Below are positions 43,140-53,417 of a DNA stretch of 60,637 nucleotides, piece after piece. This DNA is from JBOGWP01 sp050693875 (GTDB lineage Bacteria; Actinomycetota; CADDZG01; JAHWKV01; JBOGWP01). Location of the stretch: contig JBOGWP010000089.1 in assembly GCA_050693875.1 (NCBI GenBank), positions 1-60,637 of the forward strand, written 5' to 3'. Positions within the stretch are counted from its first letter, which is position 1, and each line of letters opens with the position of its first letter. The translations under genes and the position numbers were made by a program. The notes under the pieces were generated by a model that saw only the letters and a program-made list of their open reading frames with translations, did not search any database and was not told the origin of the DNA.

Positions 43140-45248
43140 ATGGCGGTACGCATCGGGGTCGATGTCGGCGGCACCTTCACGAAGGCGGTCGCGTGCGAAG
43201 CGTCGACCGGGGCACTCATCGCTCGTGCCGTCGTACCCACCACCCATCGCGCTCCGCTGGGCGTGGTGGAGGGGCTGGTGAAAGCGCTCGAGATCGTCTC
43301 CGAGGAGGTCGCTCGTCTCGATCTGGGACCGGTCCTGCTCGTCGGCCACTCCACCACCCAGGCGGTCAATGCCCTTCTCGAGGGCGACACGAGCACCGTG
43401 GGGATCCTGGGCATCGGCCGCAGGCCCGACCTGGCGCGCACCGCACGGCGGACGCGCCTCGGCGACGTGCAGCTTGCCCCGGGGCGCAAGCTGCGGACCC
43501 TGCATGCCTTCCTCGATGCCACCGACGGGCTGGAACGGCCCGCTGTCGAGGACGCCCTGCGCTCTCTTCTCGACCGGGGCGCACACGTCATCTGCGTCTC
43601 CGAGGCCTTCTCCGTGGACGATCCCGCGGGCGAGCGCCTGGCCCTCGAGGTGGCCCGCGACCTGGGGGTGCCGGCGTGCGCCGGGCACGAGCTGACCGGC
43701 CTCTACGGTCTCGAGGTCCGTACCGTCACCGCCGCCGTCAACGCCAGCATCCTGCCGACCGCGCTCGCCACCGCGAGCGTGGTCCGTGAGGTTGTGGGCC
43801 GTCGTGCCCCCGGGGTGCCGCTGCTCGTGATGCGGGGAGACGGCGGGGCGGCGAGTGTCGAGGTGATGCGCCGACGCCCGCTGATGTCGGCGTTCAGCGG
43901 CCCGGCCGCATCGGTTGCCGGCGCGCTGGCGTCACTGCCCGCTCCCGACGCTCTGGTGGTGGAGGTGGGCGGGACCAGCACGAACGTCAGCGCCATCCGG
44001 GGCGGCCAGCCGATCCTCTCGTTCGTGCGCGTGCTCGGTCGCGTGACCTGCGTCCGCAGCCTCGATGTGCGGGTGGTGGGAACCGCGGGCGGAAGCATGG
44101 TGCGGGTCGGGCGCCGCCTCGGAGGCCTGCGGCTCACCGGCATCGGTCCCCGCTCTGCGCACATCGCCGGCCTCCCCTACTGCTCGTTCGCACGCCCCGA
44201 AGACCTCGAGGGAGCCGCGGCAACCCTCGTATCGCCCCGGGAGGGAGACCCGGCGGAGTATGCGGTGGTCGAGAGCCGGGGCCGGAGTTTCGCCCTCACG
44301 CTTACCTGTGCCGCCAACGCCCTCGGCCGCGTGCCCGAGGGTGCCGCAGCCCGCGGGAACGGCGAGGCTGCCCGTCTGGGATTCGAAGCGCTCGGCCGCC
44401 TGCTCCACCGTGACGGCCTCCGGCTGGCCGAGGAGGCCCTGCGGTTGGCGGCCGCAGACGTCGGCCCGGTGATCGCCGAGCTCGTCCGCGAGCTGGGCAT
44501 GTCGTCTCCGGCCCTCATCGGCCTGGGAGGCGGGGCAGGCGCACTGCTTCCATCGCTGGCCGGTCGTCTCGGCCTCTCGTGGGACATCCCCCCCGACGCC
44601 GAGGTCATCTCTTCGATCGGCGACGCCCTCTCGCTGATACGCGTGGAGGTGGAGCGGGTGCTGCCCGCCCCCTCCCCTGCCGATCTCGCGGCGATCGTCC
44701 GGGAGGCCGAGGACGCCGCTGCCGCTGCTGGAGCGGATCCCAGCAACGTCCAGGTCGACACCGAGGCTGTGCCCGAGCGGGGGTCGGTGCGGGCCGTCGC
44801 CACCGGTGCGGCTGCGCTCCGGGTGCGGGGGGCTCCGCTCGTCGAGACGATCGACGAGCAACGAGCGCAGGCGATCGCGGTGCAGCGGCTGAAGGGGCCT
44901 GCCGAGCTGGTTGCCGGGTCCGGCTTCTTCCTCACCTTCGCGGCCGGTGGAGGTGAGCGTCGCCGGTTCGTCGTCGTCGACCGCCGGGGTTCCATCGCGG
45001 TCTCCTGCGAGGGGCAGATCCTCAGTGGGAGCGGGCACGACGTGGCCGACGCCCTGCGGGCCAGGATCTCCGGGATGACCCGTCGCCTCGGACCGATGTC
45101 GGTCGCCCCCACCGTCCGGATCGTTCGGGGCTCACGCCTCATCGACCTCAGCCCCCTCACGGCGACCGACGCGCTCCTGGAGGCCGCCTCAGCGGAGTGC
45201 TCGCTGGCCGATGGGGACCCGGTCGTGGCGCTGATCTCCCGCGCCTGA
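43140..45248 (+). CDS. hydantoinase/oxoprolinase (HyuA)-like ATPase-fold protein
   Basis: The 702-residue protein starts VRIGVDVGGTFTKAVACEAS, the phosphate-binding motif of the hydantoinase A/oxoprolinase family. VGHSTTQAVNALLEGDTSTV, VTAAVNASILP, LLVMRGDGGAASVEVMRRRP and MSAFSGPAASVAGA follow in family order. It is shorter than classical HyuA in the C-terminal half and lacks a HyuB partner gene. It sits between FTR1 and the small anchored protein, so it may serve the iron system rather than amino-acid turnover. That link is from context only. Confidence 0.75.
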   Translation: MAVRIGVDVGGTFTKAVACEASTGALIARAVVPTTHRAPLGVVEGLVKALEIVSEEVARLDLGPVLLVGHSTTQAVNALLEGDTSTVGILGIGRRPDLARTARRTRLGDVQLAPGRKLRTLHAFLDATDGLERPAVEDALRSLLDRGAHVICVSEAFSVDDPAGERLALEVARDLGVPACAGHELTGLYGLEVRTVTAAVNASILPTALATASVVREVVGRRAPGVPLLVMRGDGGAASVEVMRRRPLMSAFSGPAASVAGALASLPAPDALVVEVGGTSTNVSAIRGGQPILSFVRVLGRVTCVRSLDVRVVGTAGGSMVRVGRRLGGLRLTGIGPRSAHIAGLPYCSFARPEDLEGAAATLVSPREGDPAEYAVVESRGRSFALTLTCAANALGRVPEGAAARGNGEAARLGFEALGRLLHRDGLRLAEEALRLAAADVGPVIAELVRELGMSSPALIGLGGGAGALLPSLAGRLGLSWDIPPDAEVISSIGDALSLIRVEVERVLPAPSPADLAAIVREAEDAAAAAGADPSNVQVDTEAVPERGSVRAVATGAAALRVRGAPLVETIDEQRAQAIAVQRLKGPAELVAGSGFFLTFAAGGGERRRFVVVDRRGSIAVSCEGQILSGSGHDVADALRARISGMTRRLGPMSVAPTVRIVRGSRLIDLSPLTATDALLEAASAECSLADGDPVVALISRA

Positions 45249-45268
45249 CGCCGGATGGGCACTGACTG

Positions 45269-45709
45269 ATGGCGATCTATCGCGCCGGAAAGCCGCGGTG
45301 GCGTGTGGCGGCCGTCGGGGTGCTCGCCGGCCTGGTCGTGGGCGGGGCGCTCGGGTCGCTGATCGCGCGTCGCGGGGAGGGAGATCCGCTCGAGTCCCTT
45401 CGCAAGGTCCGGTCGTCGCTCGTCGGCGCCGCCGGCGTCCTCGACGTGGTCGAGATCGAGTACCGGGAGGCGTCGCAGGGCGGCTCCAGGCAGGAGCAGA
45501 GCGGGGCGACCGGCGCTCTTGCCCGGAGCCGGGCCCGCTACCGGGAGGTCCGGCCGTCGCTCGAGGTGATCGATCCGGAGGCCGTCCGGAACGCCGACGA
45601 GGCGTACGAGGAGCTCGGCCGGATGCTCGATCGTCATGCCCCCGCCGACGAGGTCACCGCGGCGGCCGACGCGCTTCGCGAGCTGCTCGAGTCCGCGATC
45701 GGCGGCTAA
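45269..45709 (+). CDS. small membrane-anchored helical protein
   Basis: The 146-residue product has one membrane helix (VAAVGVLAGLVVGGALGSLI) near the N-terminus and two to three helices outside. The end (HAPADEVTAAADALRELLES) resembles segments in the lipoprotein and in FTR1 of the same operon, suggesting a shared helical-bundle module. It starts 20 bases after the HyuA-like stop. The family is not recognised; a role in iron handling is inferred. Confidence 0.6.
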   Translation: MAIYRAGKPRWRVAAVGVLAGLVVGGALGSLIARRGEGDPLESLRKVRSSLVGAAGVLDVVEIEYREASQGGSRQEQSGATGALARSRARYREVRPSLEVIDPEAVRNADEAYEELGRMLDRHAPADEVTAAADALRELLESAIGG

Positions 45710-45798
45710 TCGTCGGCTCCGGGCCTCCCGGTTGGGGTCCGCCTGAGCAGTGGCGCGCCTGCGTTAACATGGAAGTCCAGGCTTCCGCGGCCCAATTC

Positions 45799-45841
45799 TT
45801 GCGTCCTTATCATTCAGAAACCCTGATACCATGGGACTCAA
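45799..45841 (+). promoter_or_regulatory. possible lon promoter with half HAIR element
   Basis: TTGCGT (45799-45804) and TGATAC (45824-45829) are weak -35 and -10 candidates. ACTCAAG, one arm of the HspR-binding HAIR element, follows at about 45836. The second arm CTTGAGT is not seen at the right distance. This is suggestive only. Confidence 0.25.
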
Positions 45842-45859
45842 GAAGAAAGGACCACGGAC

Positions 45860-48223
<2,364 letters not shown>

Positions 48224-48245
48224 CGGCCCTCCGCGTACCCCACTT

Positions 48246-48277
48246 CCCGCCCCGGTTGGTCCGCCGGCCGGGGCGGG
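48246..48277 (+). terminator. terminator hairpin after lon
   Basis: CCCGCCCCGG (48246-48255) pairs perfectly with CCGGGGCGGG (48268-48277) around a 12-base loop, 23 bases after the lon stop. There is no T tract. From 48278 to 48559 no gene is visible; a GGAGG site for the DUF3072 gene lies at its right end. Confidence 0.65.
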
Positions 48278-48559
48278 TACGCGTCCGGGGAGGAACGGCG
48301 AGCACAGTCGCGCGACATCAGCAACCGAAGTTTGAGCGCTCGGTACCTCCTGGCGGAATCCAGCGCCACCTCGGCAACGATGCGCCGATCGGGGAGTCCA
48401 ATTCGTGGCGACACGCGACGGGAACACAACGTCGCGGGCCGCGGCGGCCCCCGGGGAGGTCCTGGTAGGGCGGCCCCGGTTAGACGGACGTGTGATGCTG
48501 GGCGAGGAGGGGCCGCCGGCGAGCTGGCGCCGGCGGCTTGCCGCGGAGGAGGCATGGGC

Positions 48560-48781
48560 ATGAACGGTGACGAGAACAAGGGCTCCAATACCGAGAAGGA
48601 TCCGGACGACTGGGTGACCAAGGACGAGCCGATGACGGGGGCTCAGGCCTCGTATTTGAAGACGCTGTCCGAGGAGGCCGGCGAGGAGTTCGATCACAGC
48701 CTCACCAAGGCCGCGGCGTCGAAGCGAATCGAGGAACTCCAGGCGAAGATCGGACGCGGCAGCCCGTCGAGCCGGAATTAG
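48560..48781 (+). CDS. DUF3072 family protein
   Basis: The 73-residue protein contains KDPDDWVTKDEPMTGAQASY and LKTLSEEAGEEFDHSLTKAA, then ASKRIEELQAK, the conserved pattern of DUF3072 found in many actinobacteria and proteobacteria. It is small, acidic and without a known role. I prefer ATG 48560 over 48554 because GGAGGAGG lies about seven bases before it. Its stop overlaps that of selB on the other strand. Confidence 0.8.
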   Translation: MNGDENKGSNTEKDPDDWVTKDEPMTGAQASYLKTLSEEAGEEFDHSLTKAAASKRIEELQAKIGRGSPSSRN

Positions 48782-50622
48782 CCTTCAATCGAGGCTTTCG
48801 GCCCCAGCACCCGCAGGTCTCCCTGCCGGCGTGTGAACCCCACCTGATCCAGATACTCGAGCAGCGGGACGGCGTACTTGCGCGTCGTGCCGACGAGGTC
48901 GCGGAACTGCGCCACGGTGAACGGCCCCTTCCCGCGGACCTGCTCGGCGACCTGGTTCTTCAGCCGGGCGATGAAGGAGGCGGAGTAGACCAGCTCCTGC
49001 CCGACCTGCACCAGATCCCCAGCCCGCACGAGGGTGCGGATCAATGCGGGGTCGAAGCGGCGCTGGAGCTCGGGGAGCGTCGGGGGTGAGGCCCCCCCGG
49101 CGTCGAGCTCGGCCATCAGCGCCGTCCGCTCCGGCCCGCCGATCGCCGGAGCAAAATCGGCGGTGCGGAGCACGGTGGCGTCGGCGACGATCACCTCCCG
49201 GCGGACCAGCGCCTCGATCACCTCGTCGAAGACCCTCACCTCCAGCTCGAGGCGAGCCCGGAGCGCCGCCCGGGGCATCCCGGGCTCGAGTGGATGCGCC
49301 TGCTGGTGCTCGCGCACGGCGGCGACCGCGTCAGCCTCGAGGGCCTCGAAGGACGGCGTGGCGAAGACCCAGCCGTCGAGCCACACCCCCTCCACCCGCC
49401 GGGCCTCCTCCACGCTGAGCCCAACCCGGGCCGGCAGATCGCGCACCGCGAGGCGGCCTTCCTCGTCGAGCACGACCCGGAGGTAGGCGGCCCGGTCACC
49501 CGCGACCTGCCGGGCGAGCGCTCCTTCCAGCGCCGCCGCTCCCTTCTGCCCTCGCGCCGGATGCGGCTCCAGCACCACGCCTCCCCCCAGCGTCTCCCGG
49601 CGGCCCGCATCGCGCAGTACGAAGCGGTCTCGCCAGTCGAGCACCGCGGGCTCGTCGAGGGCGAGCAGCGCGATGCCGGTCTCGCCCAGGCGCGGCGCCT
49701 CGCCGAGGAAGCGCAAGCCGGCGTCGAGCTCGGCCGAGCCGACATGGAGCTTGAACGCCCCGCGCTCGCTCGGATCGTGGGGCAGGTGGGGGAGAAAGCG
49801 GATCTCCGCGACGAGACGCCGGGTGATCCGCCACGACCCGGGCGCGCCGAGGACATCCCCCCGCCGCACCTGGTCCGGCTCGACCCCGACCAGGTTCACG
49901 GCGGTACGGTTGCCGGGCCCGATCGCGTTCAGCTTGCGGCGGTGCGACTGGATTCCCCGCACCCGGGCCCGCACGCCGACCGGCAGGATCTCGACCTCCT
50001 GGTTCTCGCGCAGGACCCCGCCGGTGAGGGTGCCGGTGACCACGGTGCCCGAGCCGCGCATCGAGAAGACCCGGTCGATCCATAGCCGTGAGCGGCCGCG
50101 ATCCTCCGCCGGCGGCGTCGCCTCGAGCACCCGCTCGAGCTCGGCTCGAAGCTCGTCCAGACCCGTACCGGCGACGGCCGAGACCTGCACGATGGGGGCG
50201 CCGGCGATCGTCGTGGAAGCGAGGCGCTCGTTGACCCCCTCGATCGTCGACTCAACCTGGTCGGCGCCGGCCGCATCGACCTTCGTGATCGCGACCACGG
50301 CCGAGCTCACGCCGAGCAAGTCGAGGATGTCGAGGTGCTCCTGCGACTGAGGCTTCCATCCCTCGTTCGCCGCAACCACGAAGAGGGCGACGTTGATCGC
50401 CCCGGCGCCGGCGAGCATGTTCTTGATGAACCGCTCGTGGCCGGGGACGTCGACGATGCCGACCTCTCGCCCCGAGGGCAGGCGTAGCCACGCGAAGCCC
50501 AGGTCGATGGTAAGGCCGCGGCGCTTCTCCTCGGCGAGCCGGTCGGGATCGATACCGGTGAGCGCCTGGACGAGCGTGCTCTTGCCGTGGTCGACGTGCC
50601 CTGCAGTCCCGATGACGTGCAC
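48778..50622 (-). CDS. selB: selenocysteine-specific elongation factor SelB
   Basis: I start at GTG 50622 (VHVIGTAGHVDHGKSTLVQA). The 614-residue GTPase has G1 GTAGHVDHGKST, G3 DVPGH, and G4 TKVD. Domains II-III with LWIDRVFSMRGSGTVVTGTL and the C-terminal winged helices (FTVAQFRDLVGTTRKYAVPL, LEYLDQVGFTRRQGDLRVLG) are specific to SelB. It delivers Sec-tRNA to UGA codons that have a SECIS element. selA is 1.4 kb away on the same strand. The longer open frame upstream is not family sequence. Confidence 0.92.
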   Translation of the reverse strand: MHVIGTAGHVDHGKSTLVQALTGIDPDRLAEEKRRGLTIDLGFAWLRLPSGREVGIVDVPGHERFIKNMLAGAGAINVALFVVAANEGWKPQSQEHLDILDLLGVSSAVVAITKVDAAGADQVESTIEGVNERLASTTIAGAPIVQVSAVAGTGLDELRAELERVLEATPPAEDRGRSRLWIDRVFSMRGSGTVVTGTLTGGVLRENQEVEILPVGVRARVRGIQSHRRKLNAIGPGNRTAVNLVGVEPDQVRRGDVLGAPGSWRITRRLVAEIRFLPHLPHDPSERGAFKLHVGSAELDAGLRFLGEAPRLGETGIALLALDEPAVLDWRDRFVLRDAGRRETLGGGVVLEPHPARGQKGAAALEGALARQVAGDRAAYLRVVLDEEGRLAVRDLPARVGLSVEEARRVEGVWLDGWVFATPSFEALEADAVAAVREHQQAHPLEPGMPRAALRARLELEVRVFDEVIEALVRREVIVADATVLRTADFAPAIGGPERTALMAELDAGGASPPTLPELQRRFDPALIRTLVRAGDLVQVGQELVYSASFIARLKNQVAEQVRGKGPFTVAQFRDLVGTTRKYAVPLLEYLDQVGFTRRQGDLRVLGPKASIEG

Positions 50623-51636
50623 CCGGGCGATGGTACCGGACCCGGCGGAGAGGACATCTTCCCAGAAAGACGCGCCACGTCGGCGCCCCCAACGGCACTG
50701 CTCGCCGGAGCATGGGGGTGCTAGCCCCCCCTTGAAAGTGGCCTGCCAGCATCCTTTTCGGGAGCGGGCTCGCCGTGATCCTATGGTGGCGGCGGGGGGC
50801 GAAGGGGCGGCAGGCTGAGCCACCGCTTCGTTCCCCGCCTCCTCACCCGGTGGTGGAAAGGAGACTCGATGAGCCCCATCAACCTGCGGCACCCGGCGCT
50901 GCCGGTGGCACTCCTGCTGGGGATCTTCGCGGCGAGCTCAACGGCCTGATCCCAGCCGGCGTCGGCACTTCCCGCGCGCCGGGCGGCGGAGGCTCGGCGG
51001 ACGCGAGATGACGGCACGACCGCCAGCTCCTCGTCTCGGGGTGACGAGAGAGGCCTTGCCCTACTGCTCTCCCCAGGGCTGCAAAGACCAGCGGGCAACG
51101 CTTTAGCGGGTCGCTTTCTCCCCGGTACGGGCTGGAAAGGCAAGGGGCGGCCTACGGCCGCGGTCCTCAATGTCGGCCCGCCTCGCCTCGCTCGGCGAGC
51201 CGAGCCTCCGGCGGCGTCGTTCAATGCCGGCAGGCCTCGCTTTGCTCGGTGCCTGCCGGGCCCAGCTTGAGGTGCGTCCCGGTCGGCTCTCGTCCCCAAA
51301 CCTGACTCATTCGCACCAACCTCGGCACCTCAAGCCGGGCTACCCCGGTCCCGAGACTTCGCTTGGAACCGGAGGCACCTTCGGGGCAGCACCGGAGTTC
51401 TGAGCGCGGGCGATCGTAGTGTCCGCGGACATGGACAAGCTCAGCGAGCGGTACGGGGATCTTCTGAGGGGCAGCTACGGCTCTTCAACGACCTCGGCAT
51501 CGCCACAGGTGCAAACCGAGCCGCATGACAACATTTTGTTGGTCGATAGGGCGTCCGCAAGCGTCTAGGTCTAGGCTTCCTCCTAGGCCCAAGCGATCCC
51601 GCGCGACGGCCAGTTCGAGCGTTGGAGGTGAGCGCC
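50623..51636. other. 1 kb non-coding stretch between selB and the GYD gene with inverted repeats
   Basis: No gene is supported on either strand. Structure is present: CCGGCAGGC/GCCTGCCGG (51227-51235 with 51251-51259) and the 11-base pair GCTTGAGGTGC/GCACCTCAAGC (51265-51275 with 51325-51335). The two nearby words TCAATGTCGGCC and TCAATGCCGGCA are related. I looked for selC here (UCA anticodon, 8-bp acceptor stem) and found none. A structured RNA or old repeat debris is possible. Confidence 0.45.
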
Positions 51637-51975
51637 ATGCCGAGATATGCCTCGCTGTTCTCGTACACGCCCGAATCGTGGGCGCGCATGATGGCGAATC
51701 CGGGGGACCGGGCGGCCGCGGTGCGGAAGGTCACCGAGGCCCTCGGGGGCAAGCTGGAGGCCTTCTACTGGATGTTCGGGGAGTACGACGGCCTGGCGAT
51801 CTTCGACATGCCCGACTCATCCACCCAGGCCGCCGTCGCGATCGGCGTGGCCAGCACCGGGGTGCTGAAGAGCCTCGTCACGCACGAGCTCATCGGCATG
51901 GAGGACACCACTGCGATCCTGGAGAAGGCACGGGCCGCGGTCGGGGCGTACGCTCCTCCCGGCACCCCGACATAA
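51637..51975 (+). CDS. GYD-domain protein
   Basis: ATG 51637 follows GGAGGTGAGCGCC. The 112-residue protein begins PRYASLFSYTPESWARMMAN and contains LEAFYWMFGEYDGLAIFDMP, the FGxYD core of the GYD family. It has a small dimeric ferredoxin-like fold with no established role. It is convergent with selA, with 22 bases between the stops. Confidence 0.85.
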   Translation: MPRYASLFSYTPESWARMMANPGDRAAAVRKVTEALGGKLEAFYWMFGEYDGLAIFDMPDSSTQAAVAIGVASTGVLKSLVTHELIGMEDTTAILEKARAAVGAYAPPGTPT

Positions 51976-51997
51976 GTCCGGAGCTTGCCGGCCTCTC

Positions 51998-53374
51998 CTA
52001 GCGGAGCGCCGCCTCCAGAGCCTGAAGCAGCGCCCCCTCCTCGTCCGGGCGAACGGTGCGAAGGTCGACCGCCACGCGGTCCTCGACGATGCGGGAGATG
52101 ACGGGGGGGTCGTTGTCGATGAGCGCCCGGACGACCCGATCGGCCGAGGCGCGGCGGGGAGCGATCTCGACGAGCACCGTCGGGATCTCGCCACCGGGGG
52201 CCGAGCCGCCACCCGTCGTCGAGGCTCCCGGCGCCAGCTCGACCTTCGCGTCGGCCCCCTGCAGCCGGGAGGCCAGTGCCGAGGCTCGCTCCTCGATCTC
52301 CTCGACGGAGGCCAGCGCCATTCGCCACAGCGGCAGCTCCGCCTCCCGCCCCTCGAGGTACGCAAGGAGCGTCGCCTCGAGGCCCGCGAGGGTCGTCTTG
52401 TCGACGCGGACGGCCCGAAGGATCGGCGAGTTGCTCATCGCCTCGATGGCCTCCGCACGGCCGAGAATGATGCCCGCCTGCGGTCCTCCGAGCAGCTTGT
52501 CGCCCGAGAAGGTGACGACGTCGGCCCCCTCGGCGAGCGCCTCCTCGACCGTGGGCTCCGACCCCAGCCACGGCGGCTCGACTCCTCCGATCCGCCTGCG
52601 CAAGAGGCCGCTGCCGAGGTCGTGGATGAGCGGGATCCCCCGCTCGTGGGCGAGCGAGGCCAGCGCCCCACCCGGCACCGCCGCCACGAAGCCGACCACA
52701 CGATAGTTGGAGGGATGCACCTTCATGATCGCCGCGGTCTCCGGCCCGATCGCGCGCTCGTAGTCCCTGCGGTGCGTACGATTCGTCGTGCCGACCTCCA
52801 CCAACCGGGCACCCGACGAGGCGAGGATCTCGGGGATGCGGAACTCACCGCCGATCTCGATCAGCTCCCCCCGCGAGATCACCACACCCCGGCCGGAAGC
52901 GAGGGCGGTGAGAGCGAGGAGCACCGCCGCCGCATTGTTGTTGACGACTAGGGCCGCATCGGCGCCGGTCAGCGTGCGGAGGAGCTCCCGGGCGTGCTGG
53001 TACCGGCTGCCCCGGGACCCCCGCTCGAGGTCGTACTCGACGTTGGAGTAGCCCGAGCCGATGCCGGCCATGGCCTCCGTTGCGGCAACCCCCAGTGGTG
53101 CGCGTCCAAGGTTGGTATGGATCAGCACTCCGGTCGCGTTGATCAGGCGGGTGAGGCGACGCCGGCGATCCTGGTCGAGGAGCGCCCAGGCTCGAGCGAC
53201 GAGGTGGTCCAGCGGCGGGGTGGGCTCCCCCACGAGAACGCCGCGCCGAGCTTCGTCGACCACGGCGCGCGCGGCACCGGCGGCAAGGGCATGGGGGACC
53301 CCCGAACCCAGCGCGGCAAGGATCCGGTCCACCGCCGGCAGACGTCGGAGTGCTTCCGATTCTTGCGGTTTCAC
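51998..53374 (-). CDS. selA: L-seryl-tRNA(Sec) selenium transferase SelA
   Basis: The 458-residue PLP enzyme converts Ser-tRNA(Sec) to Sec-tRNA(Sec) with selenophosphate. Family motifs are INATGVLIHTNLGRAPLGVA, YSNVEYDLERGSRGSRYQHA, VVNNNAAAVLLALTALASGR, HDLGSGLL, and the PLP lysine in VTFSGDKLLGGPQAG. The length is normal. selB lies downstream on the same strand, but the 1.4-kb gap and the GYD gene between them make a shared message unlikely. selD and selC are not in the window. Confidence 0.93.
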   Translation of the reverse strand: MKPQESEALRRLPAVDRILAALGSGVPHALAAGAARAVVDEARRGVLVGEPTPPLDHLVARAWALLDQDRRRRLTRLINATGVLIHTNLGRAPLGVAATEAMAGIGSGYSNVEYDLERGSRGSRYQHARELLRTLTGADAALVVNNNAAAVLLALTALASGRGVVISRGELIEIGGEFRIPEILASSGARLVEVGTTNRTHRRDYERAIGPETAAIMKVHPSNYRVVGFVAAVPGGALASLAHERGIPLIHDLGSGLLRRRIGGVEPPWLGSEPTVEEALAEGADVVTFSGDKLLGGPQAGIILGRAEAIEAMSNSPILRAVRVDKTTLAGLEATLLAYLEGREAELPLWRMALASVEEIEERASALASRLQGADAKVELAPGASTTGGGSAPGGEIPTVLVEIAPRRASADRVVRALIDNDPPVISRIVEDRVAVDLRTVRPDEEGALLQALEAALR

Positions 53375-53417
53375 GCAGGGAATATCCTAGTGGGCCTCCA
53401 CTCGTCCAGGGGACCGG

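Noticed and set aside
50640..50760. Possible selC (tRNA-Sec) on the minus strand around a TTTCAAG loop
   Set aside because: The bases flanking the loop (GCCAC and GGGGG) do not pair and no 8-bp acceptor stem or T arm could be formed.
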